Below are positions 13,448 through 24,062 of a DNA stretch of 64,000 nucleotides, one piece after another. Origin of the DNA: Piromyces finnis (lineage: Eukaryota > Neocallimastigomycota > Neocallimastigomycetes > Neocallimastigales > Neocallimastigaceae); assembly GCA_002104945.1 (NCBI GenBank), contig MCFH01000016.1, positions 620,001 through 684,000 of the forward strand, read 5' to 3'. Both the position numbers and the translations under genes were made by a program. The notes beneath the pieces are model-generated. The model searched no databases, was not told the DNA's origin, and saw nothing but the letters and a program-made list of their open reading frames with translations. The stretch's first letter is position 1; each line of letters begins with the position of its first letter.

Positions 13448-14553
13448 CATAATCAAAAAATTTACAAAAGATTTTATAGATTTTATTTTATTATTAAAGA
13501 TGAATTACAATAATGGATATAGATATTAAAATACCCATAAAGTTTTAAATTACAAACAATGCATTTTATTACACTTACATCTATATGATGAATTAAACCT
13601 TTTGATATTAATTTATAATTGTATATAAATATTTATTTTTTCTTTTAAAGTAACACATAATATCTTTATCCAAAAAATAATGAAGTTTTTATCATTATAA
13701 TAGTAATTGTACTTTTAAAAATTATAAATACAATAAATATAATATTTATAACTATATTTATTATTGTTTTTTTTTTAATCATAATCTTAGTATTTTTAAA
13801 TCTTTCCTAGCCAAATGAAAATAAAAAAATTGGATAAAGTTTTAATTAATTAAAAAACAAATATTTAATATTAATTAATAATATATCCAATTAAAATCCA
13901 AAACTTCTGTGGCGTTTTAATTTATTTATAATAAAAAATTTGAAACATCAATAATAATTATTTTAAGAATTAATTTGGTTCAAATTAATATATAACAATT
14001 TTTTATCCAGTAATGATAATACTAGAAAATATAGTATTATACTCCCGAAATGTTGCTTATAATAAGAAAACATAATTTTGATTGATTTTTATAATTGTTT
14101 GTATGTTAATATGCAATTAGTAAATTATATTTAAAATTAATCAACCAACTAACTAATTAACCAATTAATTATAACTTGTAACAAATTTCTACTACTATAC
14201 TTTATAATAATAATAATAATAATAAAAGTAAATGCTTGGTAATAATTATTAGTTAAGTAACCAGTTACCAAACCATGTGAAGATATAAAATTTTTAATTA
14301 CTTATTGGTTCGTTTCTTAATTTAAAAGTACAAAAAAAATTTTATTTAATAATATTGCTGATAGAACAAATATAAAGTTAGGTAATGTTAGTATTACTTA
14401 TAATATTAATAATAAAATTTATAATGATACGAATAATACTAATCAAATAATGAAAATCTTTAAGGTAATTATAACTATAAGTAAATAAATAAATAATACA
14501 ATAAATATATAAGCATTATAATAAACATATACATAATAATAATAATTATAATT

Positions 14554-14630
14554 AGAGTAATAATAATAATTAGAGTGATAATTATAATTAGAGTAATAAT
14601 TATAATTAGAGTAATAATTATAATTAGAAT
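14554..14630. repeat. 18-bp tandem repeat, about four copies
   Basis: The unit agagtaataattataatt occurs about four times in a row (first copy with AATAAT, second with GTGATAAT variants) and then decays into AAT repeats. Confidence 0.8.
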
Positions 14631-15974
14631 AATAATAATAATAATAAATATTTTGACTTCATAAATTAGACAGAAATTATTGATATATGTATTTTAATTA
14701 ATATTTTTTTTTACTTTGGAAGAACTATCTATTAAATATTTTCTGTTGTATTGTTATACATTTTATTTTTGATTATTATTACTAAACTATTACTTACAAT
14801 ACACATACACACCTTTATAATCTAAAAAAGAATAGTAAACTTTATTCCCCAAACAGATAATTATGTAAAATGTAAAATAAAACAATCCACTATTATATTA
14901 CTAAAAAAACATATATATTAAAGTTTTAGATAATTTTGAATTTTAATATTTATTGATATATTAAATATATTATAAATATAATTTATATATATGAATGTTT
15001 TATATTATTTGTTACTTTAAATTAAAAAAGTATATTAGGGTAATAAAAGTTTTTTTTTTAAAATAACTTATACCACATTTTTATTTATAAATAAATAATA
15101 GATTTTTTTTTAAGGTAAAATAGTTTATAATTTATAATGGTTTTTTATATAGTAATAAATGAAAGAATATTTCAATTATTTTAATAAAATACTTAAATAA
15201 TATACACTTTTTTAAATATAACCATACATATTATTAAAGGATAAGATCAACATTAAATATATACAAATTATTTTGTATTGCACATCCAATTTTTATATTT
15301 CTGTAATGATGAAACTTACAATAGAACTTTATAATTTTTTTACACCATTAATTATCAAAAATTAATAAATTTAGTGTAACCTTAAATTTTTATAAGTGTT
15401 TAAAATTAATATGAAACATTCATTTCCAAATTTGTCAAATAATTCTGTAATTGAAATAAATTAAAAAATCGAGGGAAACGGAAAATTGAATAGATTTTAA
15501 AATTTTTTAATAGTACAATTTTAATTAAAACTAAGACAAATAATAAAAAAATAATATTCATAATACTAATAATATTTAATGAAAAATAATAAGGAAATGA
15601 AATATTTAAAAAAAAAAAAAAATTTTTTTTAATTTATTTTAAATATAAAGATAGTTTTAATTTTTATTAAATGTTCATACAACAAATAAACCAAAACTTA
15701 TTGGCAATTCAATAAAAAAAAGTTTTAAAACCTCATTTCATATAAATATAACCAAATATTTCTTTAATTTTAAAATTTAACAAAAAAAAAATAATAAATA
15801 TAATAAATATATATATTTATTATATAATAAAAAATATTATAATACTACTATATTAATAAAAATTAATAGTAGATAATAAGTTTAGTATTATAGTTTAAAA
15901 TACATAATATATAATATATAAATTTTTTTAATTGTATAAATAAACAAATTTAAATTATAAATATTATATATAAA

Positions 15975-17915
15975 ATGAAAAAGTTTATCAACTTTTATTT
16001 CTTATTGAGTATTATTATTACTCTTTTAATTAACACTTCTTTTGCTAAAAAAGGAAATTCATTGAAAAATAAAAACTTATCTTACAATGAATTGGTAAAA
16101 GAAGAAAATAAAATTTCTAAAGGTCATTACAAATCTAAAGATAAATACAAAGTTAAAAATAAAAATGAAGTAACTATTGAAGAACCAGAAATTGGAGACA
16201 AGTTTTATTTAGTTTTTGTTAATAATACTTCTACTGCAACTACTAAATCCAAGAGCAAACATCAAAAACGTGATAAAACTGAAAAATTAATTAATTCCAT
16301 TGTCAATGAAATTCATGGCTTAATTGTTGGTAATTTGGATACTTATGATGACATCGAAAAATTAGATGAGATTGATATTGAAAGTGAAGAATTAAAGAAA
16401 AGAGATGGTAAAGGTGAATATTTAATGGACTATGGTGAATCTAATTATGTTTATTTAGTTTCTCAAAATGAAAAGGAATCTGTTTTATATGCCTATCTTT
16501 CCGAAGCCTTAGTTGATTCTGTAAAAGCTTTACCAAATGTTATTGATTGTCTTCCAGATATTAAAATGGTAAATTTCAATTATTACAATGAAAAAGATAT
16601 TAAAAAGGAAACAAAATGGGAAGATGTTAAGGTTAGAGATTATGCTGATCTTCATCTTTCTGCTATATCCCAAGGAAGATATAATCATAATTTAATTAGT
16701 TTATACGATTCTAATTATTATTATCCAACTTCCGCTGGTGAAGACATTGATATTTTCATTTTTGATACTGGTTTCAACTTTGAACACTATGAATATTCTA
16801 ATAAGTATGAACGTATTGTCACTTGTGGTTTCAATGTCACTAATAGTAGAGTTAAAAGTACTCCATCTACTTCCATTTGTCATCGTGCAAATCCAGATAA
16901 TCATGGTGTTATTGTTACTGATGTTGTAAGTGGTATGATTCACGGTGTTGCCAACAAAGCAAATGTTTATGGTATTCTTCTTAATGAACTTACTGTAGGT
17001 AACTCGGTCATGGCTTTAAATTTTGTTAATGACTATTTACTTAGACCAAACAAAGCTGTTTTTAACTTTTCTCATGGATTTTATTTCAATAATGAAAATG
17101 ATGCCGTTGTTAAGTATTATGAAGATGCTATCGAAACTTTACGTCAAAGAGGTGCAGTTTTCGTCGCTGCTGCTGGTAATGATGGTTTACCAGTACATGT
17201 TGAGAAGACAAAGATTATTTATCCATGTGCCTTTGACAGTGTTATTTGTACTGGTGCTATTGAAAATTCTTTCTATTCATTAAATACTATGAATCCTTAC
17301 AACTATGTTAAGGCTGATTGGTCAAACTACGGAAAGGAAGTTAATATTTATGGTCCTGGTTACGTTCGTGTTGCTTATGCTGATGATAAAGATGATTATA
17401 GAGTTGAAATAAGAAGTGGTACTTCCTATTCTGCTCCAGTCGTTACTGGTGTAGCTGCTACTATTATGAGTGAACATCCAGAAATTAAGTTTGAAACAAA
17501 AAGCATGATTGAATATTTAACAAAACTTAGTATTCCAGGAATGCTTGATATTCCAGATGAACTGAAGGATGAAATTCATAATGTCTTTATCAACAACGGT
17601 AAACATATTGTATACTCAAGAGATAATCGTTATAACGGTTGCGGTGCTAATGCTGGCAATAGTCACTGCCCAAGTGGTCAATGTTGTTCTAATGATAACA
17701 AGTGTACAACCAATGGTTTCAGATGTCAATTAAGATTAGGATGTCAATCTGAATTTGGTGACTGTGAAACTAACTACACTTTAAACCCAAGTGGTAGATG
17801 TGGTTTTGGTTATGGTAAATGTAAGGAAGGATGTTGTTCTTCAGATGGTTATTGTGGAACTTCAATTGACCATTGTGGTGTTGGTTGTCAATCCAACTAT
17901 GGTATATGTAATTAA
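15975..17915 (+). CDS. Secreted subtilisin-like serine protease (S8) with two C-terminal chitin-binding (CBM18) modules
   Basis: Single uninterrupted 646-codon frame. Residues 1-25 form a signal peptide (short Lys start, hydrophobic FLLSIIITLLINTSFA core), so the product is secreted. Residues about 50-200 resemble an I9-type propeptide/inhibitor region. The S8 domain spans about 255-540. Asp264 is in IFIFDTGFNFEH, His310 in DNHGVIVTDVVSG, the oxyanion Asn402 in FVAAAGND, and the nucleophile Ser484 in GTSYSAPVVTGVAA, so the triad is complete. The usual HGTH after the catalytic His reads HGVI. Two cysteine-rich hevein-type modules follow, at about 556-598 (CPSGQCCS core) and about 608-646 (CGFGYGKCKEGCCS core); these normally bind chitin or GlcNAc polymers. 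A function on the fungus's own cell wall, or in anchoring the protease to chitin, is inferred. No introns, unlike most neighbours. A 40-A tract begins five bases after the stop codon. Confidence 0.93.
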   Translation: MKKFINFYFLLSIIITLLINTSFAKKGNSLKNKNLSYNELVKEENKISKGHYKSKDKYKVKNKNEVTIEEPEIGDKFYLVFVNNTSTATTKSKSKHQKRDKTEKLINSIVNEIHGLIVGNLDTYDDIEKLDEIDIESEELKKRDGKGEYLMDYGESNYVYLVSQNEKESVLYAYLSEALVDSVKALPNVIDCLPDIKMVNFNYYNEKDIKKETKWEDVKVRDYADLHLSAISQGRYNHNLISLYDSNYYYPTSAGEDIDIFIFDTGFNFEHYEYSNKYERIVTCGFNVTNSRVKSTPSTSICHRANPDNHGVIVTDVVSGMIHGVANKANVYGILLNELTVGNSVMALNFVNDYLLRPNKAVFNFSHGFYFNNENDAVVKYYEDAIETLRQRGAVFVAAAGNDGLPVHVEKTKIIYPCAFDSVICTGAIENSFYSLNTMNPYNYVKADWSNYGKEVNIYGPGYVRVAYADDKDDYRVEIRSGTSYSAPVVTGVAATIMSEHPEIKFETKSMIEYLTKLSIPGMLDIPDELKDEIHNVFINNGKHIVYSRDNRYNGCGANAGNSHCPSGQCCSNDNKCTTNGFRCQLRLGCQSEFGDCETNYTLNPSGRCGFGYGKCKEGCCSSDGYCGTSIDHCGVGCQSNYGICN

Positions 17916-17916
17916 A

Positions 17917-17960
<44 letters not shown>

Positions 17961-19159
17961 ATTAAAAATATAATAATTATAATGTTTTCAAAAAAAAAAA
18001 ATATTAAAGATAAATTTATAAATTTATTCTATTACACTTAATATATTTAATATCATTTATAAAAAAATAACAAACAAAACAAAACATTAATAACATAATT
18101 ATAAAAAATACAAAAATACATATTACTATAATATATCCAATAATATAATTAAATATCATATAAATATCATATAAATATAATATTAATCATAAATTATTTT
18201 TACAATAACAAATAAAATATATTATTATAGAGAATAATTTAGTATATAAAAATAATTAACAACTAATAATAAATATAATAATATAAACATTAAATAATAT
18301 TTTAGTATATAAATATATAAATAATAATATAAAATAATAATCTTTTAAAATCTTTTTTTTTTTTTTAAACTAATTTATTAATGGTTTTAAATAAAATTTA
18401 GAGGAAAAAAATAAAACTAATATATATAAATAAAATAAAGCAAAATATAAAAATATATATATAATAAAATAAAGAAAAATAAAAAGTAAAATAAATAAAA
18501 AATATAAATAAAATTATAAATGAAAAATATAAAATCTTAGGTAAAAATGTCTAGTGTTCATGTGTTTCAATTTTGCTTCAATTTTTCATTAATACAACAA
18601 CTTCTCCATAATATTTCATTTCTTTAAAAAAAAAAAAAATAAGAATAAATAAATACATTTTACAAATAATTAATACATTATGTAGTGAGTTTACGTTGAT
18701 GAAAATTTATTCAAAAATTTTATTATTTTAAAATTTTTTTTAATAAAAAAGAAAAAAAGAAAAAAAAAACAAAAAAAAAAAAGGTGTGTGTTTATATAGG
18801 AATATTTAACAAATAAATGGTATATAGTATATAAAAAGTTCTATATGGATATCAGTAATGCATGAGTTTAAAATACAGAAATATTTAAGTGATTTACAAT
18901 GAGAATAATAAAACTTATTCTGAATTTTATAATGAAATTAGAATTTCAAATCAATAATATAAAGAAATTATATTTTTTCATAGACGCAATTTACTAATTT
19001 TTTTTAATTTTATTTATTTGTAACATTTATATATTATATATTTATATTAAAAATAATCAATATTAATAAATATTTCTGTTATATGTAATAATAATAAAAC
19101 AGTTTATATAATAAATATATATAAATACATATTATTCATAATTATAAAAGTAAAGAAAA
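17916..19159. other. intergenic region protease to PIG-Y-like gene
   Basis: No coding signal. It starts with the A40 tract and continues as A/T-rich sequence with several A or T homopolymers. Protease 3' UTR and the promoter of the next gene are expected here; no motif was recognised. Confidence 0.5.
17920..17959. repeat. poly(A) tract, 40 bases
   Basis: Uninterrupted run of 40 A beginning five bases after the TAA of the intronless protease gene. Confidence 0.95.
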
Positions 19160-20347
19160 ATGAATCAAAATGAAAAACCAAGTGCAAATGCTCATCGAAT
19201 AAAAAGTTTAAATCAACTTCTAATACCTCAAAATAAAAGTAAAGATAGTCCAATCAATTATAATTTTAGAAGACGTAATTCTCAAAATACCTACAACTTT
19301 TCCATCAATAAACCTTTATCCCCACTTTCATCTCATTCCTCATTTTTAATACCAAGTGGAAGTGGAAAACATAATGGTGATACTAGTGAAACTTTTATTA
19401 AGAGTAAACTTTCTAGAGAATCATTTAAAAAGGATGATTTAAAATTATCGCCCCCACTACGAGTAAATACCGAAAAAAGTTTTTTCTTTAGAGAAGATGG
19501 TCACACCAGTTCAAATCAAATAAATAAAAGAAGCAATTCTTTGAATAGTAATAGTGCAAGTGTAAAAAATGACCCTAGTGGATATAATAACTACAATAAT
19601 ATGAAAACACCCATTCATTATAATTCATTAGATAATAATAGCAGCATTAGTAATAATTTAATAGATGATAATAATAGTGAGGCATCAATTCTAAATCAAG
19701 GCATTCATAAAAGTCCACGTTCATTTGAAGTGGTTAGCTTAGGTATACCAAAGCAAAATCACAAAACAACACCAACTTCCCAATCTTCAAATTCTACCCC
19801 ATATTTATCACATAGTCATTACATCAATCAAGCGCGAACCCCAACTCAAACAGAAAAAAAGCCACCTTTATTATTATCAAGTGAATATAATACCTATAGT
19901 GACAATCCATCGGATAATACATTAAAAATTCAAAAATATTCACCGACTTCAACTCATTTAGCAGGATGGGTGTTACTTTTTTTTACCTATTGTATTTTCG
20001 TTATTGGTATGTATTCCGTTGTATTTAGTCGATTTATGGCAGACACAGGAAATCAAGTAAGTATTACAAAAATAAAAATAAATAAAAAAAAAATTATATG
20101 TTTAGTATCATAAAGTTACACTATGCTACTAATGAATAATTTGTTAATTTACTCTCTATAATTATATTTAATATCCGTCTTTACTTATTAATATTTATAA
20201 TAATTGTCTATTATTATTGCTACTTAGGTTCTTGATGGAATTAAAAATGATAGGTATTATTGCTATTTGATTCCATTATTGATTGTCGTTATCTATCTAT
20301 TTATTTTTATTAATTGGTTCTCCATGAAATTATTTAGACATAATTAA
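19160..20347 (+). CDS. PIGY: PIG-Y/Eri1-like subunit of GPI-N-acetylglucosaminyltransferase, with long disordered N-terminus
   Basis: Two exons, 19160-20056 and 20228-20347, flank a GTAAGT...TTAG intron of 171 bases at phase 0, giving 338 residues. The C-terminal about 80 residues hold two membrane segments: AGWVLLFFTYCIFVIGMYSV and, after the splice, YYCYLIPLLIVVIYLFIFIN. The protein ends WFSMKLFRHN-stop, which closely matches the C-terminus of PIG-Y (…GIKLFRHN). PIG-Y/Eri1 is a small ER-membrane subunit of the enzyme that adds GlcNAc to phosphatidylinositol in the first step of GPI-anchor synthesis. The first about 265 residues are Ser/Asn/Pro-rich and have no recognised domain; phosphorylation or regulatory use is only a guess. 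Mammalian PIG-Y is about 70 residues, so the extension is striking. Family assignment rests on the two membrane segments and the terminal motif. Confidence 0.78.
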
Positions 20348-21781
20348 TTTCAAAATAAAGTAAAAATTAAATAAAATGTTTCTTTATGCTTAATTCATTA
20401 CTGAAAAATCAATATAAATTTCCTTAATACCAATTTTGGATTTGATACAAAAACCAATATTAAAAAAAAAAAAAAAGAAAAGATTCCGTAACTGCCATTT
20501 CAACCAAATAATTATAGCTAGTATTGATTATTTTTGTAAATTGATATAAATTTTTTTTATGGGAAAAAAAAAAGAAAAAGAAAAAAGAAAAACATAAAAA
20601 AGAAAAAATATTTACCTAAACATCAGTATACCATTCATATTTTAATTATTGATTAATATAATTTAACAATAATATATACATATATAAACTATCTAAAAAC
20701 AAATATATATATATTTTTCATAAAACTAAAGATTATACCATCAAAATTATTTAATAATATAAATTTATTAATCAAATAACTAGAAAAAAAAAGTTTTTTT
20801 TTTATTATCTGAAAATAATAAAGTAAATAAACAAACAACTAAAACAATAAAAAAAAAGAAAAAACTTTACTTAAAAATATGTTTATTTTGTTAATAAACC
20901 AATAGAATATTCATTTTAATAATCTATGTATCATACATAAAAGCTTTATAATAGATAATAAAAACAAAAGATAATATAATCCTATAACTAAATAAAAAGC
21001 AAAACAAAATAAATCATATATAAAACAATAAAAAAAATCTATCAAATTAAAAAATATAAAATAATAAATAAAAATAAGACTAGATTTTTGTCAATTTTTT
21101 TTATTCTCTCGGGAATAACTAGTAAAAAAAAAAAAAAAAAAAAAAAGCTGTAGAATAAAATAAAACAAAAATAAAATAAAATTCAAAAATTTCATTCCTG
21201 TACCCTAATAAATAAATATTTATCATTATTATAGAAAATAAAATTACACTAAATAGTTATTATAATTTTTTTAATGATTAATATCTTATTATTTATTCTA
21301 TATTAAATGTGAATAATATAATAATATATAATTTTATCATTCTATATTTTAAAAAGGATTATTGGTTAATAATAAAAAATATCGGTATTTTTTCAATATT
21401 CTTTTTTTAAAGGTAATTCGTAGTGGTCTATTTATTATAGTAGTTATTTGTATTGTTGAAAATTGAAAATACCATTTTTTTTAAAAAAAAATATGTATAT
21501 ATTCTATTGATATTTTTTAATGAAATTAACCTTGAAAATTTAAACATAAAAATTAAAATTATAATCTATTTATTTTCTATACATTATTGCATATATATTT
21601 AAAAAGTTTTTTTTTTTTTTTTTCAATTTATTATAGAAAAATATGTAGTGAAAAGTGTACTTTGATATATATACATTTCTATCTATATATTTATATTTGA
21701 GGTATATTGACTATAATGATTTTATTATTATTGTTATTGTTATTATTTTGAAAATGGTTTGAATGGTGTTGAGATAATCTA
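20348..21781. other. convergent intergenic region, PIG-Y-like / MDM35
   Basis: A/T-rich sequence with multiple A and T runs and no coding signal. It lies between the 3' ends of two converging genes, so terminators of both should be here; none has a recognisable signature. Confidence 0.5.
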
Positions 21782-22152
21782 CTATTTCTTATTAACAGTA
21801 GAGTTTTTAATAGATTCATCAATAAGAACATCAATTTTCTTTTCCTTTAAAGTTCTCTGTTGACATTAAATAATAGTAGTAATAATATTAATATTAGTAA
21901 GCAACCAACAAATAATTATTTTATAAAAAAGTTAATATTTTTTATGCCAATTAAAGATTTGTAAATAATAAATTTAATTAATAAAATAATAAAATAAAAA
22001 AAAAATACCATAATACAAGCTCTGTATTCTTTAAATAATTCGTCACACTTGTTAGATTTTTTTCCTTTTAAGAAACTATCAACATACCAACTGTTGAAGC
22101 ATTCATCATAATCTTTCTTTAATTTATTACATTCAGGATTAATACTAGACAT
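21782..22152 (-). CDS. MDM35: Mdm35/TRIAP1 family twin-CX9C protein
   Basis: Two exons, 22009-22152 and 21782-21856, joined across a 152-base GTATTT...ACAG intron, encode 72 residues. The twin CX9C motif is exact: Cys8-X9-Cys18 and Cys36-X9-Cys46. The family pattern is seen in KKDYDECFNSWYVDSFLKGK and LFKEYRACIMRTLKEKKID. In yeast and animals, Mdm35/TRIAP1 binds Ups/PRELI proteins in the mitochondrial intermembrane space and helps them move phosphatidic acid and related lipids between membranes. If this is a gut fungus, the site would be the hydrogenosome; that is inference. Stop is TAG, an exception here where most genes use TAA. Confidence 0.92.
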
Positions 22153-22934
22153 ATTGAAGAATTATATATAGATATTGACAATTGACAATAAATAAAAAAA
22201 AAGTTGAACTTATTCTAAAAAAAAAAAAAAAAAAAAAAAGAATTTAAAAAATATTTACATTTTTTTATTATTAATTCTATAAAGTTTAATTATTATTAAT
22301 TATGTATGAATGGTATGAATAATACCATAAAAATATAAGAATAATAATAATTTTTTTAGGAATGATTGGTTGGTAAAATTTAAAAAAGGAAATTTATTTT
22401 CTGTATTTTATAATAAAAAAATGTTTTTCTTTTAATTATTGAAATGGAAAAAAAAAAGTATCAAAATTTATATTTTAACCTGATTTAGGAAGAGTCAATG
22501 CTGAATTTATGTATGAAACTTTACATACATTTTATTATATCTATACTCATTGAATATTATTTTTGAAAATTCCAAATCAATTATAGTTTTCCTAAAGAAA
22601 AGATATTTTTTCTTTTCTTTTTTTTTTTTAATAATGTTTTCGATAAAATTAATTTCTTTGAAGAGATATATTTTTTATTTATTTTTTTTTCCAAGTAACA
22701 AAATTTAATGGGATTTAGAAAAACTTTTTTTTCTTTTATTAAATTATTTATAATATTTATAATATATAGATAATTAAAATCTGAAAGAAGTTAAAGAGCT
22801 TTTAGTTATAATCATTTAATAGAAAAATAATATGGAATGATATATTTATTGAAAAAAATAAAAAAAGTCTATTTATTCTAATATGAAAATGAAAATAACT
22901 CATTATTATCAAAATTAAAGATTAATATTCATTA

Positions 22935-22998
<64 letters not shown>

Positions 22999-23668
22999 TT
23001 TGGTTTATTTTATGGTACATTTTTTTTACTACCACAAAATAAAGAAAATAATAATAAATAAAATTTTTTATTAAAAATTGATTAAATTAAAAAAAAAATA
23101 AATAATAATATTATTCTTTTTTATTTATTATTATTATTAAGCTATAAAAAAAAACTTTTTTTTTTTGAATAACTCAATTTAAAAGAAAAATACCCTTTCT
23201 ATCTATCAGTAAAAAAAAAAAAAAGTAAACATAGAAAAAAACTTTATAATAAAAATAGATAAAAAAAACATAATGAAATAAATAAAATATTTACTTAATT
23301 TCTTTTTACTGCACTAAACAAAATTTCTAAATTCCAAAATTTGTACTTTTATATAATAAATTGATTGTTTAAAAACTATAAACATATATTCATAAAATAT
23401 TAATATTCTTTTTTTTTTTTTTTTTTTCCTTTTTCTTTTCATTTATATACTCTTTATTATAATATAAAATAAAATAATAATAATATTGCTATCGTACTTG
23501 TATATCTTTGAAATATTAATTTTTCTCCAATATTTTTTTTCTTTTCAATGATACCACTTTAAATAATAATAACGATTTATTTATTTTATTAATTCATTCT
23601 CAATATTCATAATCCACTTATTCTTACTTTTTTTAATTTTCAAAGTTTTCATTTGTAAATAAAACATC
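22153..23668. other. divergent intergenic region, MDM35 / TRAPPC2
   Basis: About 1.5 kb with no coding signal. It contains the promoters of both flanking genes by orientation, an ATT microsatellite (about 22938-22998) and many homopolymer runs. No specific site was recognised. Confidence 0.5.
22938..22998. repeat. (ATT)n microsatellite
   Basis: About twenty uninterrupted ATT units in the MDM35-TRAPPC2 intergenic region. Confidence 0.9.
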
Positions 23669-24031
23669 ATGCCAGGAACCTATTATTTTGTTATTGTTGG
23701 TACTAAGGATAATCCAATATATGAAGCTGAATTTACACCACAAGTTAACGAATTAAATGATGGAGTATATTATCCCTCTAAAATACTACATAATATATAT
23801 ATTAATGAAATTAAAATAATAAATAATGATTTTTTTATGTTATATCACAAGTTTGATTTTATATAATATATATATTTACTTTTTTTTTTAAAAAAAATAA
23901 AGAATTTCATCACATTATTAACAATATAAAATTATCAATTAATATAAATGGACCATACTTTTATTATTATTTTTTTTAGAAACCACTTTACAAATATCTT
24001 TCATGAAATTATCAACAAAATTAATAAAGGA

Positions 24032-24062
<31 letters not shown>

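Larger units (their letters stand above)
11425..15974. other. 4.5-kb gene-poor, repeat-rich intergenic region
   Basis: No exon-like sequence could be supported on either strand. The open frames here are products of AAT/ATT repeats (poly-Asn or poly-Ile). It contains a poly-purine tract (11636-11715), a CTA/AAT microsatellite (12561-12641), an interrupted AAT array (13212-13447), an 18-bp tandem repeat (14554-14630) and a small inverted repeat (12441-12477). The last few hundred bases should include the protease promoter. Confidence 0.55.

Noticed and set aside
13097-13456. Open frames with long Asn (plus) and Ile (minus) runs
   Set aside because: Both are translations of the AAT/ATT array and have no other protein character.
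16701-17283. Overlapping frames on both strands within the protease gene
   Set aside because: Alternative-frame shadows; the 646-codon frame carries the signal peptide and catalytic motifs.
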